A stretch of 64,000 nt of DNA from Betaproteobacteria bacterium (GTDB lineage Bacteria; Pseudomonadota; Gammaproteobacteria; Burkholderiales; Casimicrobiaceae), in contig READ01000024.1 of NCBI GenBank assembly GCA_004293675.1, positions 1 through 64,000 of the forward strand, given 5' to 3'. A program made the position numbers and the translations under genes. This document shows positions 1 to 10,101 of this stretch, piece after piece. Positions within the stretch are counted from its first letter, which is position 1. Every line of letters begins with the position of its first letter. The notes under the pieces were generated by a model, which worked only from the letters and a program-made list of their open reading frames with translations, did no database searches and was not told where the DNA came from.

Positions 1-100
1 GCGCCGTGCGGCCTGCAATTTACCGGTCTTGTTTCTCTCTAGTTCCATCTCGATTTACCGTTCGTTAAGTACTCAATGGAAATCGTACAGGTTCAGTTCC

Positions 101-1084
101 ATGCAAACTTTGAAGCAACTTACTCGCATTGCAGCGTTGGTTACGAGCGCATTTGCTTTCGCAGCCACACCGCTGCACGCACAAACCTATCCGGCGAAAC
201 CGGTTCGCGTCGTCGTGCCGTTTCCGGCCGGCGGGATCGTTGATATTCTGACCCGAGCAGTGACCGACAAGATCGCCGCCAACTGGGGCACGCCGATCAT
301 CGTTGATGTCAAACCGGGTGCGGGCGCGCTCATTGGCACCGAGGCAGTAGCGACCGCGCCGCCCGATGGCTACACGTTTTTGGTAGCAACGATTACGGCG
401 TCTGTCGCGCCCTTTATCAATCCGGCGTTTAAGTACGACCTGCGGAAAGACTTCGCAGCGGTGGGACTGTTTGCGAGTGCGCCCAACATTGCTGTAGTGC
501 CGCCAAATCTCGGGGTTTCAACGATGGCCGAGCTCGTTGATATGGCAAAAAAGAATCCTGGCAAGTTGAATTACGCGCACTCCGGCGCGGGTTCAACGAA
601 TCATCTGCCGGTTGAGTTTCTGAAGGTGTCGCGCGGGCTCAATATCGTAGCTGTCGCCTATAAGGGCCAACCACCGGCCATCACAGACGTTTTGGGTGGA
701 CAAGTTCAGTTATTTGTGGGCGCGCCTGCGTTGCTGGTTCCGCATGTCAAAGCCGGAAAACTTAAGGCCATCGCCGTCACATCAAGCAAACGATTCGACG
801 ACGTTCCCACGGTGCAAACGCTCGCTGAGGCTGGCTTTGGCGATGTACTGGGCGGATCGGGATGGTTCGGCATTGTGGCACCTGCCGGGACACCGCCGGC
901 AATCGTGAAGCGCTTCAATGACGAAATCAACATCGCGCTGAAGTCACCCGACGTAATCGAGCGCCTTCGCAAAGCGTATGCGTTTGCCGAGGGCGGAACC
1001 TCGGAAGAGTTCGCAAAGTTTCTGGGCGATGAGGGCACGCGCTGGTCAAAGCTCGTTAAAGACGCAAATATCAAGCTCGATTAG
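101..1084 (+). CDS. Bug/TctC-family periplasmic solute-binding protein
   Basis: Periplasmic binding protein of the tripartite tricarboxylate transporter (Bug) family, which usually binds carboxylates or similar small acids. The ATG at 101 is preferred over one at 29 because it begins a clear signal peptide (MQTLKQLTRIAALVTSAFAF, cleavage after LHAQ). The mature protein starts with the family hallmark YPAKPVRVVVPFPAGG and continues with the usual GAGALIGTEAVATAPPDGYT segment. At 327 residues it has normal length. No TctA/TctB membrane genes are nearby, so it is an orphan binding protein, as most Bug proteins are in Betaproteobacteria. The ligand cannot be told from sequence. Confidence 0.9.
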   Translation: MQTLKQLTRIAALVTSAFAFAATPLHAQTYPAKPVRVVVPFPAGGIVDILTRAVTDKIAANWGTPIIVDVKPGAGALIGTEAVATAPPDGYTFLVATITASVAPFINPAFKYDLRKDFAAVGLFASAPNIAVVPPNLGVSTMAELVDMAKKNPGKLNYAHSGAGSTNHLPVEFLKVSRGLNIVAVAYKGQPPAITDVLGGQVQLFVGAPALLVPHVKAGKLKAIAVTSSKRFDDVPTVQTLAEAGFGDVLGGSGWFGIVAPAGTPPAIVKRFNDEINIALKSPDVIERLRKAYAFAEGGTSEEFAKFLGDEGTRWSKLVKDANIKLD

Positions 1085-1484
1085 GCTCAAAACAATCGAC
1101 GTCATCTTTGCTGTCTCGGGCGACTGCTTGACGTCGCCCGGCCTGTGGATCTCTGCCCCCGGGTAAATCGACCCAAGAACCTAATTTTGGGTTGACTGCT
1201 GTCGACACCCCCCCAGAAGCACAGTCAGCTGGGCTGGGCCCCCAACCATCTCTCGCACACATCAATGTCCGCCCGCATCGGTTTGCCATACCCGGCAAAA
1301 CCGAGCCCGGCCGGATGCGCCGAACGCGCCAACCCGCTAGCATTACGCTTTCGAGTGGTCGGTGCGATTAAAACGCGCCAAAACCAATCTATGAACAACA
1401 AAACGACCGCCCAGCGATGGCCGCACGACGACCCTGCGCTCGGCAATACCCTAACGAATTCAAACAGATACCTTAAGGATAGCG
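1085..1484. other. 400-bp intergenic stretch, one weak hairpin
   Basis: No convincing gene. Positions 1118-1139 form a 7-bp stem (gggcgac / gtcgccc) with an 8-nt loop shortly after the preceding stop codon. It lacks a following T run, so a terminator role is only possible. The end of the stretch carries an aagga ribosome site five bases before the isocitrate dehydrogenase ATG. Confidence 0.4.
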
Positions 1485-3716
1485 ATGAGCAACTCACAGC
1501 CGACGATCATCTACACCATCACTGATGAGGCGCCAGCGCTCGCGACGGCCTCTTTCCTGCCCATCGTCAAAGCGTTTGCTTCGGCTGCCGGCATCAACGT
1601 CACTAGCAGTGACATTTCAGTGGCGGCGCGGGTGCTCGCGGCGTTTCCAGAATCGCTGACCGAAGCGCAGCGAGTCCCCGATACGCTGGCCGAGTTGGGG
1701 CGTCTAACGTTGTTGCCCGACACCAACATCATCAAGCTGCCGAACATCAGCGCGTCGGTCGGTCAGCTCATCGCCTGTATTCGCGAATTGCAAGCCAAGG
1801 GCTACAAGATTCCCGATTACCCGGAAGAGCCAAAAACCGATGAGGAAAAGGCCATTCGCGCCCGCTACGGCAAGTGCATTGGTAGCTCGGTGAATCCAGT
1901 GCTTCGCGAAGGCAATTCGGATCGCCGCGCCCCAGCCGCCGTCAAAAACTACGCCCGCAAAAACCCGCATTCGATGGCGGAGTGGAGCCAGGCCTCACGC
2001 ACGCATGTTTCAAACATGCAGCACGGCGATTTCTATCACGGCGAAAAATCGATGACGCTCGACAAAGCGCGTGATGTGAAGATGGAGCTTATCGGCAAGA
2101 GCGGTAAGACAACCGTGCTGAAACCCAAGGTTTCGCTCCAAGCGGGCGAAATCATTGACAGCATGTTCATGAGCAAAAAAGCGTTGCTCGCGTTCTACGA
2201 AAAAGAAATCGAAGACGCGCACAAAACCGGCGTGATGTTTTCGCTGCACGTTAAAGCGACGATGATGAAGGTGTCGCACCCCATCGTATTTGGTCACTGC
2301 GTGAGAATCTTTTATCGCGATGCGTTCGCGAAACATGAAAAACTGTTTGCTGAATTGGGTGTGAACGTTAACAACGGCATGGCCAATTTGTATGACAAGA
2401 TCACCTCTCTGCCGCAATCCAAGCAAGACGAAATCAAGCGCGATTTGCATGCGTGCCACGAGCATCGCCCCGAGCTCGCGATGGTCGATTCCGCCAAAGG
2501 CATCACTAATTTCCATTCGCCCAACGATGTGATCGTGGATGCATCGATGCCCGCGATGATCCGCAGCGGCGGCAAGATGTGGGGCGCCGATGGGCGCTTG
2601 AAAGACGTCAAAGCCGTCATGCCCGAGAGCACCTTTGCGCGCATCTACCAAGAGATCATCAATTTCTGCAAAACCAACGGTGCGTTCAACCCCGTGACCA
2701 TGGGCACTGTACCCAACGTCGGTTTGATGGCCCAACAAGCTGAGGAATACGGCTCGCACGACAAAACCTTTGAGGCGCCCGAGGACGGTGTGGCCAACAT
2801 CGTTGATCTTGCCACGGGCGAAGTGTTGCTCTCACAAAACGTGGAAGCGGGCGACATCTGGCGCATGTGCCAAGTCAAAGACGCGCCGATTCGCGATTGG
2901 GTCAAGCTCGCCGTGAATCGCGCTCGCAACTCGGGCATGCCCGTTGTGTTCTGGCTCGATCCGTATCGCCCACACGAAAACGAAATGATCAAAAAGGTTG
3001 AGCTCTACCTGAAGGATCACGACACCACCGGACTCGACATTCAACACATGTCGCAAGTTCGCGCGATGCGCTACACCCTGGAGCGCGTTATTCGCGGGCT
3101 CGATACGATCTCTGCGACCGGCAATATTCTTCGCGATTACCTGACCGACTTGTTCCCGATTATGGAGCTCGGAACCAGCGCGAAGATGCTCTCCATCGTG
3201 CCGCTGATGGCCGGTGGTGGCATGTACGAAACGGGTGCGGGCGGTTCTGCGCCGAAGCACGTGCAGCAGCTTGTTGAGGAAAATCATCTGCGCTGGGATT
3301 CGCTGGGCGAATTTTTAGCGCTCGCGGTCAGCCTTGAAGATACCGGCATCAAAACCGGCAACAACAAAGCCAAGATCCTTGCTAAAGCGCTCGATTCCGC
3401 CACTGGCAAACTGCTCGACACCAACAAAAACCCATCGCCGAAAACCGGCCAGCTCGACAACCGTGGCAGCCAGTTTTATCTAGCGATGTATTGGGCACAA
3501 GCCTTGGCGGCGCAAACCGAAGACGCGCAGCTGCAAGCGCACTTCGCCCCCATCGCCAAAGCCCTGACTGACAACGAAAAAACCATCGTCGATGAGCTCT
3601 CTGTCGTGCAAGGCAAACCCGCCGACATCGGCGGCTACTACATGGCAGACCCAGCGAAGGTCAGCGCCGTGATGCGGCCGAGCAAGACCTTGAATGCAGT
3701 GTTAGCGGCGGCTTAG
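1485..3716 (+). CDS. icd: Monomeric NADP-dependent isocitrate dehydrogenase
   Basis: Cytosolic TCA-cycle enzyme that oxidises isocitrate to 2-oxoglutarate and CO2 with NADP. At 743 residues it matches the large monomeric (IDH-II, Vibrio/Azotobacter-type) family, not the usual 45-kDa dimeric enzyme. Family-typical segments include [19 protein letters not shown] (substrate and metal region), [13 protein letters not shown], and near the C-terminus [20 protein letters not shown]. The start is supported by aagga five bases upstream. The gene stands alone, with a secreted-protein gene convergent downstream. Antisense open frames across it are shadows. Confidence 0.95.
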   Translation: MSNSQPTIIYTITDEAPALATASFLPIVKAFASAAGINVTSSDISVAARVLAAFPESLTEAQRVPDTLAELGRLTLLPDTNIIKLPNISASVGQLIACIRELQAKGYKIPDYPEEPKTDEEKAIRARYGKCIGSSVNPVLREGNSDRRAPAAVKNYARKNPHSMAEWSQASRTHVSNMQHGDFYHGEKSMTLDKARDVKMELIGKSGKTTVLKPKVSLQAGEIIDSMFMSKKALLAFYEKEIEDAHKTGVMFSLHVKATMMKVSHPIVFGHCVRIFYRDAFAKHEKLFAELGVNVNNGMANLYDKITSLPQSKQDEIKRDLHACHEHRPELAMVDSAKGITNFHSPNDVIVDASMPAMIRSGGKMWGADGRLKDVKAVMPESTFARIYQEIINFCKTNGAFNPVTMGTVPNVGLMAQQAEEYGSHDKTFEAPEDGVANIVDLATGEVLLSQNVEAGDIWRMCQVKDAPIRDWVKLAVNRARNSGMPVVFWLDPYRPHENEMIKKVELYLKDHDTTGLDIQHMSQVRAMRYTLERVIRGLDTISATGNILRDYLTDLFPIMELGTSAKMLSIVPLMAGGGMYETGAGGSAPKHVQQLVEENHLRWDSLGEFLALAVSLEDTGIKTGNNKAKILAKALDSATGKLLDTNKNPSPKTGQLDNRGSQFYLAMYWAQALAAQTEDAQLQAHFAPIAKALTDNEKTIVDELSVVQGKPADIGGYYMADPAKVSAVMRPSKTLNAVLAAA

Positions 3717-3838
3717 CGCCGCTCTGTGTGCTTGGTTGATGCGCTCGTTCGTTCCAGCTGGGGCGGACGAGCACACACCACTTGGCCTGTAATAGCTTGA
3801 GCGAAATGGTGCGCGTACGCGAGTGAGAAAACTCGGCG

Positions 3839-5641
3839 CTACGGGAAACTGGTTCCGCACGCTGCGTTGATTTGATCGCGCAGCGTCGTGTTCCAAGTGA
3901 TCCCGGTGCCTTGGACAGCGGTGCTTCCGGGCACACCTAGCATCAGTCGTGTCAGCAGTAGGCCGTCGCGAAGCGACTGCGCACCAGACACACCGTCAAC
4001 ATCAAAATTCTGCGCGTCGAGAAACGCCACTTTGTCGGCGTCAGCGGTGCGCTGGGCGCACACCCCGGATGTCGACACAGATTGCGCGTTGCCCGTGAAA
4101 CCGCTGAGTTTTCGCAGCATCATCACGCCGTCGATCGCTGCCTCATTGATGCCATTGTTGTCGATATCCAGATTGCAGGCGAATGCGAAATTTGTGGTGG
4201 CCACATTGGCTTCGTGGGCAACGAAATTTTGATTGCTCAGCGCTGACATCACCCCCGCCGTAAAGCGCTGCGCTGCGACACGTTTGGTGTTTCCCGCCTG
4301 GAGGTGCAGAGTGCCAGTCCAGCCATTGGGGAGGCTGCAGTTGTACTGGCCGGCGGCATCCACGTTGGTACAACTCACGCCACGATTTGGCGAAGCGCAG
4401 ATGGAGGTGCCCGCTGGCGCATTTCCGCTGTTAGCAACAGTTGCGTTGCCGGTGATCGCTGCAACCTGTGCTGCTGCTGGATCGATGACCGTCACCGTAT
4501 AGCTGACAGAGCTCGGCGCGCCGCCGCCCGTCAATCCCGAAATCGTGACGACGTAGTCCTGATCAACCGCACCGGGATTGCTGTAGGACACAAACGGGCC
4601 GTTGGCCGAAATGTTGTTTGGGCGAAACACCACGCTCGCGTCGCCGTAGCCGTCACCGTCTCGCGCGTCGTAGCCCAAAATCGCAATCGATTGTCCGTTT
4701 TTGGTCACGGTCGCAACAGCATTCCTCATATCCGCTTCTGGCCAGCTGAATGACCAGCGATTGGAAATGTCGGGCAGCGCTTGAAAGGGCACATAGCCGC
4801 CGGGTGGCCACGCGATGCCGTTGGGCGTTGCGGGGCGCGTGCCCCAGGTGCCGTCGCTGCCGTTTGTAATCACCCAAAGCGTGTTTGCCGATGAAACGCC
4901 AGCACCACTCACGTCACCAGAGAAACTCTTTTTGAGCGGTGGATACAAAATCCAACGCCGGTGACCTACGACCTCGTTGCCGCCGCCGGAGTCGTCCATG
5001 TAAGCATCGATTGCGCCGGGTCCGGACAAACCTTTAGCCAGATTGCTTTTGCCCGCAGCGGTGGCTCCGCTGGCGGTGTAACAACTCCACGTGTTGGGTG
5101 GTGAATGCGGATTCACGCCCGGCACTCCCCAGGCGTTGGCGCCCTGCATGAGCGCAGAAGCCTGAGTTTGCAGTGCAGCTGCGTCGCTCGTTGCAAAAAA
5201 CGTGATGACCGGAAGCCCTGACACCTGTCGATAAAAATTCATTCGATCGAGAATGGCCTGCCGAAAGCTTGCGTTGGTGGTGCCTGCCGTACAGGTGCTG
5301 GGCCCCACGCCCGTCCAGCCCATCACCGCGGAGTTACCGGGAACGAATAGCGTGTTGTAAAGGCTCACGACTTGCGCACGGGTCAGCGCGGATTGATTGG
5401 CCTTGCGATCAGCGCGAACCTGTGGCTCAACGGCTAAAAATGATTGCAGCAGCGCGCTATCGACCTGTGGGGGTGGCGGAAGCGTCGCGCCGAGCGCGTA
5501 ATTTCGGGCTTTGTTTGATGTGAATTCATGCGCAGCGGAATCCAATCGATCATTGGCGTGCGCGGCAAGCGACGCCGCGCAGCCGAGCAACGCTGCGGCC
5601 GTAAAAAGAGATCGTCGCACGTTATTTTTTTGCTGCTGCAT
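3839..5641 (-). CDS. Secreted CAP (SCP/PR1)-domain protein with dockerin-like tail
   Basis: Probably exported: residues 1-30 (MQQQKNNVRRSLFTAAALLG...SLAAHAND) form a signal peptide. Around residues 120-260 lies a CAP-superfamily domain: the helix RQAILDRMNFYRQVSGLP, followed later by GGNEVVGHRRWILYP, which resembles a conserved signature of bacterial CAP proteins. A beta-sandwich-like region follows. The last 110 residues hold two Asp-rich segments (LDIDNNGINEAAIDGVMMLR from about 491, FDVDGVSGAQSLRDGLLLTR from about 546) resembling dockerin/EF-hand calcium loops. A related segment ends the protein at 16799-18592. The start overlaps the upstream SRPBCC gene by 20 bases, so the two are probably co-transcribed. 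The substrate and role of the CAP domain are unknown. Confidence 0.8.
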   Translation of the reverse strand: MQQQKNNVRRSLFTAAALLGCAASLAAHANDRLDSAAHEFTSNKARNYALGATLPPPPQVDSALLQSFLAVEPQVRADRKANQSALTRAQVVSLYNTLFVPGNSAVMGWTGVGPSTCTAGTTNASFRQAILDRMNFYRQVSGLPVITFFATSDAAALQTQASALMQGANAWGVPGVNPHSPPNTWSCYTASGATAAGKSNLAKGLSGPGAIDAYMDDSGGGNEVVGHRRWILYPPLKKSFSGDVSGAGVSSANTLWVITNGSDGTWGTRPATPNGIAWPPGGYVPFQALPDISNRWSFSWPEADMRNAVATVTKNGQSIAILGYDARDGDGYGDASVVFRPNNISANGPFVSYSNPGAVDQDYVVTISGLTGGGAPSSVSYTVTVIDPAAAQVAAITGNATVANSGNAPAGTSICASPNRGVSCTNVDAAGQYNCSLPNGWTGTLHLQAGNTKRVAAQRFTAGVMSALSNQNFVAHEANVATTNFAFACNLDIDNNGINEAAIDGVMMLRKLSGFTGNAQSVSTSGVCAQRTADADKVAFLDAQNFDVDGVSGAQSLRDGLLLTRLMLGVPGSTAVQGTGITWNTTLRDQINAACGTSFP

Positions 5642-6224
5642 CGTCGCGCCTTTTCTTGAGTTGAGCGAGCCACGGCGTCCAATCCATCGGCCCCGTTTCG
5701 AAACGTTTTTTCAGATTGCCCAGCACGCTGCCCCAAGCGCGCTCAAAGTAGGTGAAGGTCTTGTCCCATTCGCCGCCGTTGCCCCAGCCGGTGTGATGCA
5801 GCGTGACTTTGGTGGTTTTGTCGTCCACCGCGACGAATCGAACGATGACGAAGGTGCGCTGTGCGCGGGCTTCGGGCAAATGCGGCGGTGCATTCCAATC
5901 GAATGAAATCATTTGCTTGGGTTGCAGCGCTAAAAAACGCATGTCGTCCGCCCCCTTTGAACCGGGCTCGCCCAAGGGATTGATGTGAATGTGAAACGCG
6001 CCGCCCACGCGAGCATCGATCACCGCTTCGGGGGCGAAAAAACTCACGATGCCATCGCGCGTCGTCCACGCTGACCATGCGTCATCGAGCGACGCGGCGA
6101 TGGTGATTTCTTTGTCAATGGCGCGTTCGGCGGCGTGGCTCAACGCCGGCACAGACAGTCCAAGCAATATGCTCAGCACAAAGCGCAGAAAAATTCGATT
6201 GACGGGGGGAACAGCGCGCTGCAT
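5622..6224 (-). CDS. SRPBCC / AHSA1-like protein with signal peptide
   Basis: A START-like (SRPBCC) domain of the Hsp90-ATPase-activator-homologue type, a hydrophobic-pocket fold. Seen: AAERAIDKEITIAASLDDAW, GGAFHIHINPLGEPG, TKVTLHHTGWGNGGEWD and a C-terminal WTPWLAQLKKR. The ATG at 6224 is chosen because the next residues (RIFLRFVLSILLGLSVPALSHA) form a signal peptide; a start at 6338 would add an unlikely 38-residue leader. Export is unusual for this family, whose members are mostly cytosolic. It overlaps the CAP-protein gene downstream by 20 bases. The ligand is unknown. Confidence 0.75.
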   Translation of the reverse strand: MQRAVPPVNRIFLRFVLSILLGLSVPALSHAAERAIDKEITIAASLDDAWSAWTTRDGIVSFFAPEAVIDARVGGAFHIHINPLGEPGSKGADDMRFLALQPKQMISFDWNAPPHLPEARAQRTFVIVRFVAVDDKTTKVTLHHTGWGNGGEWDKTFTYFERAWGSVLGNLKKRFETGPMDWTPWLAQLKKRRDDAAAKK

Positions 6225-6357
6225 GGATGCTTCAAGCCGATGGACGAGCGCTAAGACTATCGCTGTTTGCACCGATTTTGAGCGCCGTGGCGGTGTGCGG
6301 TGGGGAAATTCCGACGGCGCGGCTGGATCGCTACTCAAACGTTCAACAAATTACCAG

Positions 6358-6473
6358 CTTTACCCATGAATGCCAAATAAAATAAGGGGTCTATGTAATT
6401 CAATAATCTTTTTGAAAATACCTAAAAAATCCGCCTAAGTCTTATTTATTATGGCGTTAACTCACATGGCTGT
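6358..6473 (-). repeat. 114-bp AT-rich intergenic element, copy 1
   Basis: Copy of a recurrent intergenic element, read on the minus strand. The left end is agccatgtgagttaacgcc, and the right end reads ggcattcatgggtaaagct. Compare the copies at 16538, 30340, 41201, 44001, 49631 and 57179. The length is 116 bp between matching ends. It fills the gap between the SRPBCC gene and the 3' end of the lactonase gene. Confidence 0.55.
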
Positions 6474-6490
6474 ATTCGTTTTGGCAAGAC

Positions 6491-7393
6491 TCAACCCGCG
6501 TAGCGCGGTTCAACGATTCCCGGCGCATGCGGTGCGTCGATTCGCGCGGCATAGATTCCACCCGCCTCGGGCATTGCGGCCAGCTCCTCCTCGCTCATCC
6601 GTGTTCGCGCTGTGGTGATGTAGAGCGTGCGCAAATCCGGGCCACCGAAGGTGCAACAGGTCGGATTCGGTGCGGGCACGATGATCGTGGTCAGCAGCTC
6701 GCCGCTCGGTGAGAGCTTTTCAACCCGCCCCCCCTGAAAGATCGCGACATACACATTGCCATCCGCGTCAACGCACGCGCCGTCGGGTCGTCCAGTCGGC
6801 GGATCGTATGTGCGCAGCACTCGACGATTGCTCGGCGTGCCGGTGGCTTCGTCGTAATCAAACGCCCAAAGCTCGTGGCTTGGCGTGTCGGCGAGCGTCA
6901 TGGTTTTGCCATCGGGTGAAAAGGTGATGCCGTTGGTGATGACCGTGGGGCAGGCCTGGGCGCTAAACCTGCCATCGGCGTCAAGCCGATACACCGTGCC
7001 ACCCGCTCGGTCACGCGGTCCCCACATCGTGCCTGCCCAAAAGCGGCCCTGGCCGTCGCAACGACCATCGTTAAAACGTGCGCTGACGGGATCAAAGTTT
7101 GGGCTGGTGAGCGCAATCACCGCGCCGCCAAACTCGCTTATACGAGCGTAGCCGCTGCGCAGGCCGGCGATGAAACCGCCGCGCTGGTCTTGGGCGAAGC
7201 AGCCGATGTTTTGGCCGATGTCCATCGATTCGTTGGTTCCGGTCGCGGGATCGAATCGGTGAAGCGCGTTGCCGTTGATGTCGACCCAGTACAAACACTG
7301 CGCTTCGGCGTCCCAGCGAGGGCACTCGCCGAGTGTGGCGCGGGCGTCAAAAACAAGGGCGGCAGACAGCGACGTAAGATTTTTCTTGGTCAT
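6491..7393 (-). CDS. SMP-30/gluconolactonase-family sugar lactonase
   Basis: Six-bladed beta-propeller hydrolase of the SMP-30/regucalcin family that opens aldonolactones to aldonates using a divalent metal. Metal and catalytic positions are visible: Glu in TLGECPRWD near the N-terminus, Asn in ARFNDGRCDGQGRFWAGTM, Asn in VITNGITFSPDG and Asp in GRPDGACVDADGNVYVA. At 300 residues it has normal length, with no signal peptide. It is transcribed away from the dehydratase-aldolase operon at 7503, which fits lactonase, dehydratase and aldolase acting in order on one oxidised sugar. The precise sugar is not evident. Confidence 0.88.
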   Translation of the reverse strand: MTKKNLTSLSAALVFDARATLGECPRWDAEAQCLYWVDINGNALHRFDPATGTNESMDIGQNIGCFAQDQRGGFIAGLRSGYARISEFGGAVIALTSPNFDPVSARFNDGRCDGQGRFWAGTMWGPRDRAGGTVYRLDADGRFSAQACPTVITNGITFSPDGKTMTLADTPSHELWAFDYDEATGTPSNRRVLRTYDPPTGRPDGACVDADGNVYVAIFQGGRVEKLSPSGELLTTIIVPAPNPTCCTFGGPDLRTLYITTARTRMSEEELAAMPEAGGIYAARIDAPHAPGIVEPRYAG

Positions 7394-7409
7394 ATAGATG
7401 ATATAGATG
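7392..7409. promoter_or_regulatory. Direct repeat atatagatg x2 at divergent promoter
   Basis: Two contiguous copies of atatagatg lie at the start codon of the lactonase gene, in the 109-bp gap between it and the divergent dehydratase operon. Such a repeat could be an operator, but no regulator gene is adjacent and the site overlaps the start codon, so this is tentative. Confidence 0.2.
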
Positions 7410-7502
7410 ACTTGTGGGGTTAGCTATGCTATTCTGCCTGCTGGAGTTGTATGTTGTGGCTCCGCTCCTGCCCGCCCACCGTTGTTTTCTACTTCGATCC
7501 CA

Positions 7503-9248
7503 ATGACGCAGTCGACACCCACCTTAAAGCGAGTTGAAGAATTGCGCAGTCAGCGCTGGTTAGCTGGCGACGGTATGCGCACCTTTTCGCACCGAGCCCG
7601 ACTTGCGCAAACGGGATGGAATCGCTCCGATTTCATGGGCCGTCCAGTCATCGGTATTTTGAACACGTGGAGTGACATTTCGACGTGTCACAGCCACCTT
7701 CGGGAGCGCGCGCAGAAAGTTCGCGAGGGCATCATTCGCGCCGGCGGCTGGCCGATTGAATTACCTGCGATGAGCTTGGGCGAAGTGTGGGTCAAGCCCA
7801 CCACGATGCTCTACCGAAATTTTTTGGCGATGGAGGCTGAAGAGCTCATTCGTTCGCACCCGATTGATGGCGTGGTGCTCATGGGCGGCTGCGACAAAAC
7901 GACGCCTGCGCTGTTGATGGGCGCGTTTTCGGTCAACGTACCGTGTATTTTCATTCCCGCTGGCGCATCGAGCAATGCGTCATTTCGCGGTGAAAAGGTC
8001 GGCACCGGCACGCACACCATGAAGTATTGGAACGAGCGGCGTGCGGGTCGATTCGGCGACGACGATTGGCAAGCCCTTGAGGGTTGCATGACTCGCTCAC
8101 CGGGCACGTGCAACACCGCAGGCACCGCGAGCACGATGACGGCCGTCGCCGAAGTGCTTGGCTTCACCCTACCCGGCGCGCAATCAATCCCGGCGATGGA
8201 TGCGCATCATCCTCGTATGTGTAGCGAAGTGGGCGAGCGAATCGTCGCTATGGTGTTTGAAGACTTAAAGCCGCGCGACATCGCCACCGAGGCCAGTTTT
8301 CATAACGCTGTGAAGACGGTGCTCGCTATTGGCGGCTCGACCAATGCTTGCGTGCACCTGCCCGCCATGGCTGGTCGCGTCGGCGTGAAACTGCCGATTG
8401 ACGTGTGGGAGCGCTACAACAACGACGTGCCAGTGCTTGCCAACATCATGCCCGCCGGTCACGCGCTGATGGAAGACTTTTTCTTCGCGGGCGGCTTGTG
8501 CGCGATGTTGTCGCGTATGGCGGGTCAGCTAGATTTGACGTGCCGAACGGTCAACGGTCGAAGCTTGGGTGAGAACATCGCCAACGCGAAAGTGTTTGAT
8601 GACGACGTGATTCGTCCGCTCGACAATCCCGTAGCGCGACAAGCTATTGCCGTAGTCAAGGGCAATTTGGCGCCGCGTGGCGCGATCATGAAACCCAGCG
8701 CCGCGTCGCCGCATTTGCTGCAGCACACCGGTCCAGCGGTGGTGTTTGAAAACTTCGCCGATATGGTGGCGCGCATCGATTCACCAGATCTCGATGTCAG
8801 CAAAGACTCTGTGTTGGTGCTCAAAAACGTCGGCCCTGTCGGTGCGCCGGGCATGCCCGAAGCGGGCAATCTGCCAATCCCCAAAAAGCTCCTCAACGAA
8901 GGCGTACGCGACATGGTGCGGATCAGTGATGCACGCATGAGCGGCACGCATTACGGCACCTGCGTGCTGCATGTGTGCCCCGAAGCGGCAGTGGGCGGCG
9001 CGTTGGCGCTTGTTCAAAATGGTGATCTGATTTCGCTTGACGTTGCCGCGCGAAAAATCGAATTGCTGGTGAGCGAGGACGAACTGGCGACACGATTTGC
9101 TGCATGGCAACAAGCTAAACCGGCCACAATGCGTTACAACCGAAGCTACGCCGCGCTTTATCAGCAGCACGTCACGCAAGCTGACGAAGGTGCGGATTTC
9201 GACTTTCTACAAGGCAGCGAACTGTTGCCTGAACCCACCATTTTTTAG
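7503..9248 (+). CDS. IlvD/Edd-family aldonate dehydratase
   Basis: Fe-S dehydratase that removes water from a sugar acid to give a 2-keto-3-deoxy acid. The ATG at 7503 begins MTQSTPTLKRVEELRSQRW, typical of the pentonate/hexonate branch. Likely cluster cysteines are in SDISTCHSHLR, VLMGGCDKTTP and SPGTCNTAGTAST. Other conserved pieces are AIGGSTNACVHLPA, NLAPRGAIMKPSAASPHLL and MVRISDARMSGTHYGT. The 581-residue length and motifs resemble L-arabinonate/D-xylonate dehydratases more than amino-acid IlvD. First gene of a seven-gene operon, 13 bases from the aldolase. The exact substrate (arabinonate, xylonate, fuconate or gluconate) is not resolved. Confidence 0.88.
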   Translation: MTQSTPTLKRVEELRSQRWLAGDGMRTFSHRARLAQTGWNRSDFMGRPVIGILNTWSDISTCHSHLRERAQKVREGIIRAGGWPIELPAMSLGEVWVKPTTMLYRNFLAMEAEELIRSHPIDGVVLMGGCDKTTPALLMGAFSVNVPCIFIPAGASSNASFRGEKVGTGTHTMKYWNERRAGRFGDDDWQALEGCMTRSPGTCNTAGTASTMTAVAEVLGFTLPGAQSIPAMDAHHPRMCSEVGERIVAMVFEDLKPRDIATEASFHNAVKTVLAIGGSTNACVHLPAMAGRVGVKLPIDVWERYNNDVPVLANIMPAGHALMEDFFFAGGLCAMLSRMAGQLDLTCRTVNGRSLGENIANAKVFDDDVIRPLDNPVARQAIAVVKGNLAPRGAIMKPSAASPHLLQHTGPAVVFENFADMVARIDSPDLDVSKDSVLVLKNVGPVGAPGMPEAGNLPIPKKLLNEGVRDMVRISDARMSGTHYGTCVLHVCPEAAVGGALALVQNGDLISLDVAARKIELLVSEDELATRFAAWQQAKPATMRYNRSYAALYQQHVTQADEGADFDFLQGSELLPEPTIF

Positions 9249-9261
9249 CGGCCAGGACACC

Positions 9262-10095
9262 ATGCTCATCAATCCATTTAAGCAAGCCTTGCTCAAACGT
9301 CAACGCCTCGTGGGCGGTTGGTTTATGTCGGCCTCGCCCGTCATGGCGGAGCTGGTAGCCAACGCCGGATACGATTTCGTGGTGCTCGATATCGAACACT
9401 CTACGGCCAGTACACATGACTTGCATCCACTGCTGCAAGCGGTGGCGGAATCGAAAACGCAGGCTGTCGTTCGCATGGCTAGCCACGATAAAACACGGAT
9501 CAAATTCGCGCTCGATATGGGTGCCATGTCGCTGTACTTTCCGATGGTCAACACCGTGGATCAAGCGGTTGAATTGGCGCGCGCTTGCCGCTACCCGCCG
9601 TTCGGTGATCGCGGTTTTGCTCGGATGCACCGGGCGAGCCGCTACAACACGATTCCGGATTACGTCGAGCGCATCAATCATGAAGTGTGCGTAATCGCAC
9701 AGCTCGAAACGCCGGAGGCGATGGCCAACGCGATGCAGATTTCACAGGTCTCGGGTATCGACGGCTTGTTCGTTGGGCCGGGCGATCTATCGATTGCCCT
9801 GGGGCATGGCGGCGACGCGACACATCCGCAAGTCAGAGAGCTGATGGCCGAAGTCGGCGGCTTTTGCCAGCGTGCTGGCGTGCCACTGGGCACCGTGATG
9901 CCTACGCCCGAAATGGTTGCGTGGGCGTTTTCAGTCGGCTACAACTTTGTTTCACACGCCAGTGATTTGGGTCTACTCATGGGTGCCGCTCGCGGTGGCA
10001 TTTCGAAGATTCGTGAGCTGATGAACGATGTGCCGATGGATGGCACGCCAACACAGGCAACCACTACCATTCCCGCGAACAACGCTGCCTACTAA
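9262..10095 (+). CDS. HpcH/HpaI-family 2-keto-3-deoxy sugar-acid aldolase
   Basis: Class II (metal-dependent) aldolase of the GarL/HpaI/RhmA family, cleaving 2-keto-3-deoxy acids to pyruvate and an aldehyde. The ATG at 9262 is 13 bases after the dehydratase stop. Motifs: AGYDFVVLDIEHSTAS, MSLYFPMVNTVDQAVELARA, RGFARMHRASRYN, metal-binding Glu in VCVIAQLETPEAMAN and Asp in LFVGPGDLSIALG. The length of 277 residues suits the family, apart from a short Thr/Pro-rich tail. With the upstream dehydratase and divergent lactonase it makes a non-phosphorylating route from sugar acid to pyruvate. The aldehyde product depends on whether the sugar is a pentose or a hexose. Confidence 0.88.
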   Translation: MLINPFKQALLKRQRLVGGWFMSASPVMAELVANAGYDFVVLDIEHSTASTHDLHPLLQAVAESKTQAVVRMASHDKTRIKFALDMGAMSLYFPMVNTVDQAVELARACRYPPFGDRGFARMHRASRYNTIPDYVERINHEVCVIAQLETPEAMANAMQISQVSGIDGLFVGPGDLSIALGHGGDATHPQVRELMAEVGGFCQRAGVPLGTVMPTPEMVAWAFSVGYNFVSHASDLGLLMGAARGGISKIRELMNDVPMDGTPTQATTTIPANNAAY

Positions 10096-10101
10096 TTCGT
10101 T

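Noticed and set aside
1071-1525. Short frames on both strands in the gap before icd
   Set aside because: Mutually overlapping, no family match, no start signals.
2010-2759. Long antisense frame of 249 codons inside the isocitrate dehydrogenase gene
   Set aside because: His-rich composition typical of the reverse frame of a GC-rich gene; no family motif or ribosome site, and icd is certain.
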